Assembly (NCBI RefSeq): GCF_900107585.1
Contig: NZ_FNQM01000015.1
Coordinates: forward strand, 1 to 64,000
Length of the DNA: 64,000 nucleotides
Reading direction: 5' to 3'
Source of the DNA: Rubrimonas cliftonensis
GTDB taxonomy: Bacteria > Pseudomonadota > Alphaproteobacteria > Rhodobacterales > Rhodobacteraceae
Shown here: positions 59,047 to 64,000 of the stretch, in pieces
Position numbering within the stretch: the first letter of the stretch is position 1
Layout: each line of letters begins with the position of its first letter
Notes under the pieces: model-generated
What the model was told of the DNA's origin: nothing
What the model saw: only the letters and a program-made list of their open reading frames with translations
Databases searched by the model: none
Position numbers and translations under genes: made by a program

Positions 59047-59943
59047 ATGAGCATCTACGACGACATCGAAGCCTTCGGCATGACCGGCGACGACTACGTC
59101 CCGCCCCTCGCCGACCACGACGCCATCGCCCAGATAGCCAACGCCGCCGTCGCGGGCTTCCTCGAGGCGCTCGCCGAGAGCGGCCTCAACCACGTCGCCG
59201 CCAGCATCGGCTGGGGCGTCGTCAACGCAGTCCACCGCGAAATCGAACGGCTCGAGCGCAAGTCCGACGCCAACGCCGCCGAGATCCGAGATCTCATGTC
59301 CACCCAGGACGGCTCGGAAGTCCGCGACGTCGAACTGCAGGACGCCATGACCGCCCAGGAGCGCATGGAGGACCTGCGCGACGCGCTCTCGACCTTCCGC
59401 GAAGCCGCGGCCGAGGCCTACGCGACGGCCACGGGCGACCCCTGGCTGCCCCGCTCCGGCTCCAGAACCGGGCACGGCGTCACCGCCGCCCAGATCGACG
59501 CCCGCGCGATGCTGAGGGCGCAGCGCGACCAGCGCGTCGCCGAACTCAATCCGCAGGGCCCGAAGTTCATCGTCACCGGCCATGTCGACTGGACCGACGT
59601 CGACGCCGTGTTCGTCGCGCTTGACAGGTTGCGCGAGCGCAGGCCTGACATGGTCGTCGTCACCCGCAACGCCCGCGGCGCCGAGCTCATCGCCCGCAAA
59701 TGGGCCGCCCAGCGCGGCGTCGACCAGATCACCGTCACGCCCAACTGGTCGCTCGGCAAACAGGCCGCCTTCAAGGCGATCGACGCCGCGCTCGAACTGA
59801 AGCCCGCCGGCGTCGTCACCTTCGAGGACGCAGCCCACCCAGCGAACGGGATCACGCTGAACCTCATCCAGAAAGCCGCCGCCAAGCGCATCGCCGTCTG
59901 GCGCGTCGGCCGCAAGGATGGCGGCGCCGCAAGCGCGGCCTGA
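59047..59943 (+). CDS. DUF2493 (SLOG-fold) protein
   Basis: A 298-residue protein. The N-terminal half is helical (IANAAVAGFLEALAESGLNH, VHREIERLERKSDANAAEI). The C-terminal half is the DUF2493 domain of the SLOG superfamily: PKFIVTGHVDWTDVDAVFVAL, PDMVVVTRNARGAELIARKWA, VDQITVTPNWSLGKQAAFKAID. SLOG domains bind nucleotides or process their derivatives; DUF2493 proteins are standard accessory genes of these elements. AAGGA precedes ATG 59047; a terminator follows directly. Confidence 0.82.
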   Translation: MSIYDDIEAFGMTGDDYVPPLADHDAIAQIANAAVAGFLEALAESGLNHVAASIGWGVVNAVHREIERLERKSDANAAEIRDLMSTQDGSEVRDVELQDAMTAQERMEDLRDALSTFREAAAEAYATATGDPWLPRSGSRTGHGVTAAQIDARAMLRAQRDQRVAELNPQGPKFIVTGHVDWTDVDAVFVALDRLRERRPDMVVVTRNARGAELIARKWAAQRGVDQITVTPNWSLGKQAAFKAIDAALELKPAGVVTFEDAAHPANGITLNLIQKAAAKRIAVWRVGRKDGGAASAA

Positions 59944-59959
59944 GCCGCATCACCGACAC

Positions 59960-59998
59960 GCGACGCCCGGGCCCTGCGCCTGGGCGTCGCTTTTTTTT
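59960..59998 (+). terminator. Intrinsic terminator after the DUF2493 gene
   Basis: GCGACGCCC (59960-59968) pairs perfectly with GGGCGTCGC (59982-59990) and is followed by eight T residues (59991-59998). It begins 16 bp after the stop codon and is the only textbook rho-independent terminator I see in the accessory region. Confidence 0.9.
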
Positions 59999-60084
59999 GC
60001 GGCCCGCAGACGAAAGGGCAGGGGCGCCACTGCTGCGCCGGCGCCTCCCCGCCGGCCGCGTCGTCCCGACCGCGCGCCCCCCGC

Positions 60085-60165
60085 AAAGCGAGAGGGCCGT
60101 TCGGCCTTCGCGAGCCGCTCCGCGCTCGCAAGAAAGCTCAACCCCTCCCCGAAAGGATCTCCCCC
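60085..60165 (+). promoter_or_regulatory. Leader RNA motif L6 (before DUF736 copy 2)
   Basis: AAAGCGAGAGGGCC (60085-60098), hairpin 1 GGCC-GTTC-GGCC-like, hairpin 2 GCGAGC/GCTCGC (60110-60115/60124-60129), GCAAGAAAG, then CCCCTCCCC and GAAAGGA before ATG 60166. As it follows the terminator at 59960, this leader must have its own promoter within about 80 bp. Confidence 0.55.
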
Positions 60166-60555
60166 ATGGCCACTCTCGGCATCGTCACCCGCCGTCCCGC
60201 CGACGGCGCGATCACCGGCAAGCTCGAAATGAAGTCCTACACGGGCCGCGTGCTCTTCGCGCCGGCGACCAAGCGGTCCGACGCCGCGCCCGACTTCCGC
60301 ATCTACGGCGAGTCCGCCGGCGGCGGCCGCTTCGAGATGGGCGCCGCCTGGACCAAAACCCGCACCGACGGGCAGGGCACCTACGTCTCGGTCAAGCTCG
60401 ACTACCCCGAGCTGCCCGCGCCCATCTACGCCACCCTCGGCCAGCTCGCCGACCAGGACGACGACGACGTCCTCGCCGTCATCTGGAACCGCCCAGACCC
60501 GGCGCGCGCCGGCGCCGCCGGCGATCCCTTCGCCCGTCTCGCCAACGCCGCCTGA
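60166..60555 (+). CDS. DUF736 family protein, copy 2
   Basis: A 129-residue protein with the DUF736 core (FRIYGESAGGGRFEMGAAW, TDGQGTYVSVKLDYPELPAP, DVLAVIWNRPDP) and a short tail (GDPFARLANAA). It is closer to copy 3 than to copy 1 (identical TDGQGTYVSVKLDYPELPAP). Controlled by leader L6. Confidence 0.88.
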   Translation: MATLGIVTRRPADGAITGKLEMKSYTGRVLFAPATKRSDAAPDFRIYGESAGGGRFEMGAAWTKTRTDGQGTYVSVKLDYPELPAPIYATLGQLADQDDDDVLAVIWNRPDPARAGAAGDPFARLANAA

Positions 60556-60600
60556 CCCGCGCCTGCGCAAGCGTCCGTCCCGAACCGGGGCGGGCGCCCG

Positions 60601-60683
60601 AAAGCGAAAGGCCCCACGGGGCCGAGGCGAGCCGCCTCCGGCTCGCAAGAGAGTCCATCCCCTCCATCGAAGGAACCAACCCA
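60601..60683 (+). promoter_or_regulatory. Leader RNA motif L7 (before DUF736 copy 3)
   Basis: AAAGCGAAAGGCCC (60601-60614), hairpin 1 GGCCCC/GGGGCC, hairpin 2 GCGAGCCG/CGGCTCGC with loop CCTC (60627-60634/60639-60646), GCAAGAGAG and CCCCTCC, then AAGGA before ATG 60684. Stems differ from L6 yet are fully paired, which is the best covariation evidence for the RNA structure. Confidence 0.62.
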
Positions 60684-61190
60684 ATGGCCACCATCGGCAC
60701 CGTCACCCGTCGCTCCGACGCAACCTACGCCGGCACGCTCCAGCTCAAGAGCTACACCGGCAAGACGCTGTTCCGCCCGACGGGCGCGACCGGCGACAAG
60801 GCGCCCGCCTACCGCATCTACGGCGCGGGCGATCACGGCGGCCCGTTCGAGATGGGCGCAGCCTGGATCAAGATGCGCACCGACGGGCAGGGGACCTACG
60901 TCTCCGTCAAGCTCGACTACCCCGAGCTGCCCGCGCCCATCTACGCCACCCTCGGTCGCGCCGCCGACCAGGACGACGACGACGTCTTCGCCGTCATCTG
61001 GAACCGTCCCGACCCCAATCGCGTGACCGGCGGCATTGCGGGAGATCCCTTCGCCGGGCTCGGCGGCATGGCCGCCCCCGCGACGCCCGACCCGCTCGAT
61101 CCGATCGACGCGATGGCCCCGATCGAGACGCCGAAGGCGCGGCGCGGCAAGCTCGCGCCCGTCGAAGACAGCGAGGAGGGCCGCGCCTGA
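60684..61190 (+). CDS. DUF736 family protein, copy 3 with extended tail
   Basis: A 168-residue protein. The DUF736 core (YRIYGAGDHGGPFEMGAAW, TDGQGTYVSVKLDYPELPAP, DVFAVIWNRPDP) is followed by a 55-residue Pro/Asp/Ala-rich extension ending RRGKLAPVEDSEEGRA. The extension is not seen in the other two copies and may be an interaction tail. Preceded by leader L7. Confidence 0.88.
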   Translation: MATIGTVTRRSDATYAGTLQLKSYTGKTLFRPTGATGDKAPAYRIYGAGDHGGPFEMGAAWIKMRTDGQGTYVSVKLDYPELPAPIYATLGRAADQDDDDVFAVIWNRPDPNRVTGGIAGDPFAGLGGMAAPATPDPLDPIDAMAPIETPKARRGKLAPVEDSEEGRA

Positions 61191-61214
61191 CGCCACCGGA
61201 CCCGCAAACAAGCC

Positions 61215-61241
61215 GCCAGCGCGCCCCTGACGCGCGCTGGC
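61215..61241 (+). terminator. 10-bp hairpin after DUF736 copy 3
   Basis: GCCAGCGCGC (61215-61224) and GCGCGCTGGC (61232-61241) pair perfectly around a 7-base loop, 24 bp after the stop. No T-run. It separates the DUF736 gene from the next pair of small genes. Confidence 0.5.
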
Positions 61242-61312
61242 GGGCCTCGCCACACCGCAGCCCCGACACAACGGCACGCTGCGCCGACGGCCACAGCAAG
61301 GAGCCTCGCGCC

Positions 61313-61579
61313 ATGACCGCAATGCCGACCAACACCGCCTTCACACAACCAGACGCCGGCGACCTCGCGGCGCTGATCCCCGCAGCCTTCGAACACCCCG
61401 ACTACTGCGACGCCAACCGCTACGAAGACTGGGAGCGCGACGTCGCCACACCGGCGCTGCAGACGCTCGGCTTCACAGTCGGTCGGTGGCGCGACGGCGA
61501 ACGCGACAGCTTCGGGCCGCTGACGCGCCTCGTCCCGCTCTCTCGGGACGGCCACACCGGCCTCTACGTCTACGGCTGA
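61313..61579 (+). CDS. Small hypothetical protein (88 aa)
   Basis: An 88-residue protein (DLAALIPAAFEHPDYCDANRYEDWERDVATPALQTLGF, then VGRWRDGERDSFGPLTRLV). AAGGAG lies 9 bases before the ATG. The next small gene begins 4 bp after its stop, so they are cotranscribed. Family unknown. Confidence 0.55.
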   Translation: MTAMPTNTAFTQPDAGDLAALIPAAFEHPDYCDANRYEDWERDVATPALQTLGFTVGRWRDGERDSFGPLTRLVPLSRDGHTGLYVYG

Positions 61580-61583
61580 CGCC

Positions 61584-61808
61584 ATGACAGACTTCTGCCT
61601 CGTCAACCGCGCCAACGTCGCCCAGTTCGTCGGCGCCTTCGCCTCGCGCGAAGCCGCCATCGCAGCGCTCAACCTCCCCGCCGACGGCGTCGCGAGACGC
61701 GATCCGTGTCGCGACGAAGAACCCCAGCTCTGGCTCACGGAGGCGCCCGAAACGCTGCCGCGCGACGGCGCGCAGCACGTCATCGGTCCCGACACCCCCT
61801 CCGACTGA
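61584..61808 (+). CDS. Small hypothetical protein (74 aa)
   Basis: A 74-residue protein (DFCLVNRANVAQFVGAFASREAAIAALNLPADGVARRD). The N-terminal two-thirds has a beta-helix composition; the tail is Pro/Asp-rich. Supported by its place directly after the 88-aa gene. Family unknown. Confidence 0.5.
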   Translation: MTDFCLVNRANVAQFVGAFASREAAIAALNLPADGVARRDPCRDEEPQLWLTEAPETLPRDGAQHVIGPDTPSD

Positions 61809-62548
61809 CCAAGCAATCCATCACAGCGACGCATGGGCGTCCGGCGCAAGCCAGGCGCCCTTCGTCTTGCGGCCCGCATCCAAGCGCCGCGCGGCCCGTC
61901 GAGGGCCGCACAGCGCTGGTCGTCGGACCTTCAGCAGTCCTGCAGCAGTCCTCGCCCCGGCCACGCCGGGGCTGCGGTTCCTCCTGTCGGCCGCTCGCGG
62001 CGGCCTCCCCGACGGGCGGTCGCGCGCCGGGCGCGGCCTCACGGCCAGCGCCCGCCACGCTCAACCCCCGTCGGACCGCACGCTGACCCCCGCCGAACTG
62101 CGGCCAAAGAGGGCCGCGTGTTCGTCGGCGGTCGGCGTCGCGCCTGTGCCGCGACGCCTCAGCTTTGCGGCAGGCATGCCGGCTGGTCGCCGGCATTCTT
62201 CCACCACACACACCCGCCGTGGTCGCTGCCAGCCTCGCCCGCGACGCCGACGCGCTGACGCGCGACAGCTGGCGGGCTCGGCGGCCACCCCCCGCCCATG
62301 GCGTCAAGCACATCACCGGCGACACGGTTTTTTTCGGCGAGGACAGCGCGCGCGGCGCGCACTTCGCAATGAGCCGCCCGCGCGATGGCCGAGCCTACAG
62401 CCCCCGAGAAAAAAACCGCGCCGCCGGCTCGCGCGCTCCGCGCGTCGGCTCCGCCGATCCTTGACCCCATGAACAGGGCGCGGCGGGGCGGCAGCACCAC
62501 GGCGCGTGTGTGCGGGCCGTGGACACTCCAACACAAGGAACGCCGACC
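61809..62548 (+). other. Gene-free 740-bp interval before the second acidic mini-protein
   Basis: No convincing gene. A degenerate leader-like element lies at about 61878-61909: CCAAGCGCC, then hairpin GCGGCCC/GGGCCGC (61891-61897/61903-61909) with loop GTCGA, but without AGAGAAAG. GGTTTTTTTC (62327-62336) and GAAAAAAACC (62408-62417) are perfect inverted repeats 71 bp apart. The layout parallels 58043-58677, which precedes the paralogous gene. Confidence 0.4.
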
Positions 62549-62713
62549 ATGACCCCCATCATCACCATCCTCGACGACGAAATCGTCATCGCGCCGCTCG
62601 GCGACGACGAGGACCTGCCGCCGCTCGACGACGACGTCGCCGAAGACGACCGCGCCGCCGCACTCGTCGCACTCGGCCGCCTGCACATCGACTTCGCCGA
62701 ACTGCCCTTCTGA
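62549..62713 (+). CDS. Acidic mini-protein B (54 aa)
   Basis: A 54-residue acidic protein (MTPIITILDDEIVIAPLGDD, then EDLPPLDDDVAEDDRAAALVALGRLHIDF). The first 27 residues match the 79-aa protein at 58678 almost throughout; the C-terminus differs and is shorter. AAGGAA lies 8 bases before ATG 62549. Confidence 0.65.
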   Translation: MTPIITILDDEIVIAPLGDDEDLPPLDDDVAEDDRAAALVALGRLHIDFAELPF

Positions 62714-62782
62714 TCCACGCGACGCGGCGCCCGAGGCGAGCGCCGCACTCCTGTCACCCACCGCACCGTCGAGGAGCCCACT

Positions 62783-63079
62783 ATGACCCCGCCCCACATC
62801 GCCGCCGCGCTCAGCGACCTCGAACGCGAGATCGACGCCGACACCCGCGGCGCGCCCTATGAACTCTACATCGCCCGCGCCAACGCGGCGTCCCTGCAAC
62901 ACGCCCAGCGCTTCGAGGGCGATCAGCGCGACACGTTCCTCGCCGCCGCCCGCAACCGCGGCTTCTACGATCCCGACGTCCAAGCCGGCTGGCTGCTCGA
63001 AGCCACCGACGACCTCTGCATGCACGGCCTCGACTACAACTGCTGCCCCTGCGGCTGCGGCGACGTCGAATTCGACTGA
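62783..63079 (+). CDS. Hypothetical protein with Cys-rich tail (98 aa)
   Basis: A 98-residue protein. The helical body (ALSDLEREIDADTRGAPYELYIARANAASLQHA) leads to a C-terminal Cys cluster DLCMHGLDYNCCPCGCGD, which resembles the HGLDxWxCPCGC tail of small plasmid proteins and could bind a metal. GAGGAG precedes the ATG. A GCGGCGC/GCGCCGC hairpin lies in the 69-bp gap upstream. Confidence 0.6.
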   Translation: MTPPHIAAALSDLEREIDADTRGAPYELYIARANAASLQHAQRFEGDQRDTFLAAARNRGFYDPDVQAGWLLEATDDLCMHGLDYNCCPCGCGDVEFD

Positions 63080-63252
63080 CATCGCCAACGCGACGCGCCT
63101 GCAGCGCGTCGCGTCGCAGCCGAACCGGCCATCTCGCCGTCGACGTCCAGCGTCCGCCCGAAGGACTCTCCGCCCCGCCGCGTCTCTCAAGACCTGCGGC
63201 GACGGCGCCGAGGCGGAGAATCCTCTCGGCCGTGGACAAGGAAGACGACGAC

Positions 63253-63543
63253 ATGACCGCAGCCACCGCTTCGCCGCGAACCCTCAACGCCCGTGCTGTC
63301 GGCAAGTCGGCGCCCGGCGCCGTCTACGTCGGCCGGCCGTCAAAGTTCGGCAACCCGTTCGTCATCGGCCGCGATGGCGACCGCGACACGGTCATCAGGC
63401 GCTACCGAGACTGGCTGCTCGCGCAGCCCCATCTCGTCGCCGCCGCGCGCCGGGAACTGGCCGGCAAGGACCTCATCTGCTGATGCGCGCCCCAGCGATG
63501 CCACGCCGACGTCCTGCGCGAGATCGCGAACGCGCCGCGCTGA
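63253..63543 (+). pseudogene. DUF4326 protein interrupted by one in-frame TGA
   Basis: ATG 63253 (AAGGAA upstream) opens a DUF4326 protein: RTLNARAVGKSAPGAVYVGR, PSKFGNPFVIGRDGDRDTVI, RYRDWLL and ELAGKDLIC. A TGA at 63481-63483 stops it after 76 residues. The same frame goes on with CAPQRCHADVLREIANAPR to a TGA at 63541-63543. The family normally ends its core with LxCWCxPxxCHxDVL, so the TGA sits exactly where Trp (TGG) is expected. A TGG to TGA nonsense mutation (or sequencing error) is the simple reading; readthrough would give a full-length protein. Confidence 0.8.
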
Positions 63544-63879
63544 AGCCGGGTGCTGTCGTCGCCGTCGTCGCCCGCCGCCGCGCTGGCGACGTTTCGGTCC
63601 TGCATCCGACACGGCGTAAAGCGACGTCGCCTCGCCCATCGGCGCCTGACTTTCCCGCTCTCAGAGACATCGATGGCGCATCGAACCCTGCGCCCGTTTT
63701 CGGCGCGCAGACCGACCGCCTCAAACAGCCGCGCTTTCCTAAAGCAGTCCGACTTATGTTGCTCAACCGATCACACTTACTCTCGCGCTCGACACCAAAG
63801 CTGTGCTGCAGATCGCCCGACCGTCGATGCTGACACATCAGCTCATCCCGCCAGCCTTGCGCATCCTGAACCAGCATCC
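63544..63879. other. Gene-free interval before repeat R2
   Basis: About 336 bp with no frame I can support. GC content falls from about 63730 to 63830, as often seen at the edge of an inserted segment. A minus-strand frame running from the repeat (ARMLVQDAQGWRDELMCQHRR) looks faintly protein-like but has no start signal and no recognised family. Confidence 0.35.
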
Positions 63880-63989
63880 GGGCGATCGCCGCAGCCCGTT
63901 CCGGGCCGCGGCGCCGCGCCACTCATGAACGAAGCCCCGGCGAAGGGCCGGGTCTCCGCCCTTGCGGGTGAGTGTCGCTATCGCGAGCG
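63880..63989 (+). repeat. Direct repeat R2 (~110 bp)
   Basis: The second copy of R1 (57933-58042), starting GGGCGATCGCC and continuing to the window end with the same CCCGGC/GCCGGG hairpin and GTGAGTGTCGCTATCGC. The copies differ by only a few substitutions. The unit between them carries the acidic mini-proteins, DUF2493, two DUF736 and DUF4326 genes. Confidence 0.75.
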
Positions 63990-64000
63990 CTTCGCATCGC

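Noticed and set aside
63481-63483. TGA in the DUF4326 gene as a selenocysteine codon
   Set aside because: No SECIS-like element or selenocysteine genes were recognised, and the family has Trp at this position, so a point mutation is simpler.

Overview
The window is GC-rich DNA (coding regions look well above 60% G+C) from an alphaproteobacterium. Protein features and the intergenic repeat style of the left end suggest Rhodobacteraceae or a close relative; this is inference from reading, not from a search. Most of it looks like the backbone of a large conjugative plasmid or integrative conjugative element. No rRNA, tRNA or CRISPR array was recognised.

Layout. 1-0.8 kb: the tail of a ParE-like toxin and a serine resolvase. 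0.8-7.1 kb: a metabolic cargo module consisting of a LacI-type regulator with a palindromic operator, an ABC importer (binding protein, two permeases, ATPase) and a cyclic/glycerophospho-diesterase-like metallophosphoesterase. Two related hairpin repeats flank it. 7.2-10.4 kb: a lipoprotein, a secreted endonuclease/exonuclease/phosphatase-family enzyme and small element proteins. 10.4-31.7 kb: one long minus-strand operon for an F-like type IV secretion system, read traL-E-K-B-V-A(pilin)-dsbC-C-trbI-trhF-trbC/traW-(two small membrane proteins)-U-N-(hypothetical)-(M15 peptidase)-F-H-G. The order is SXT/F-like, most genes overlap by ATGA, and trbC and traW are one gene. No relaxase or coupling protein is inside the window. 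31.9-35.9 kb: a hypothetical protein, an FtsH-like membrane AAA+ protease, an Hfq-like protein and a ParDE toxin-antitoxin pair with a perfect palindromic operator.

36-52.7 kb, plus strand: a 1437-aa methyltransferase/strawberry-notch-type helicase, a long run of small accessory proteins (several recognisable as DUF3768, DUF7007-like, DUF6878-like and DUF6915/DUF5983-like), a 722-aa ParB-like protein, a PAPS-reductase/DndC-like PP-loop protein and an ArdC antirestriction protein. 52.7-54.5 kb, minus strand: parA with a small partner gene and an upstream array of nonamers with 20-bp period and dyad symmetry (a likely centromere/operator). 54.7-64 kb: accessory genes, including three DUF736 proteins, a SLOG/DUF2493 protein, two paralogous acidic mini-proteins, a low-GC cargo gene, an IS3 remnant and a DUF4326 gene interrupted by one in-frame TGA. 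A ~110-bp direct repeat lies at 57.9 and 63.9 kb.

The most interesting unexplained signal is a family of at least seven similar 5' leaders. Each has the consensus AAAGNNNRAGNNCC, then one or two GC-rich hairpins whose sequence varies but whose pairing is kept, then GCARAGAAAG. They precede otherwise unrelated accessory genes between 36 and 61 kb. They look like a cis-regulatory RNA regulon that co-controls the element's establishment/anti-defence genes. Other notable points are the element-borne Hfq-like and FtsH-like proteins, the 20-bp-period partition array with a related site near 9.1 kb, and the TGA that falls exactly at the conserved Trp position of the DUF4326 protein.
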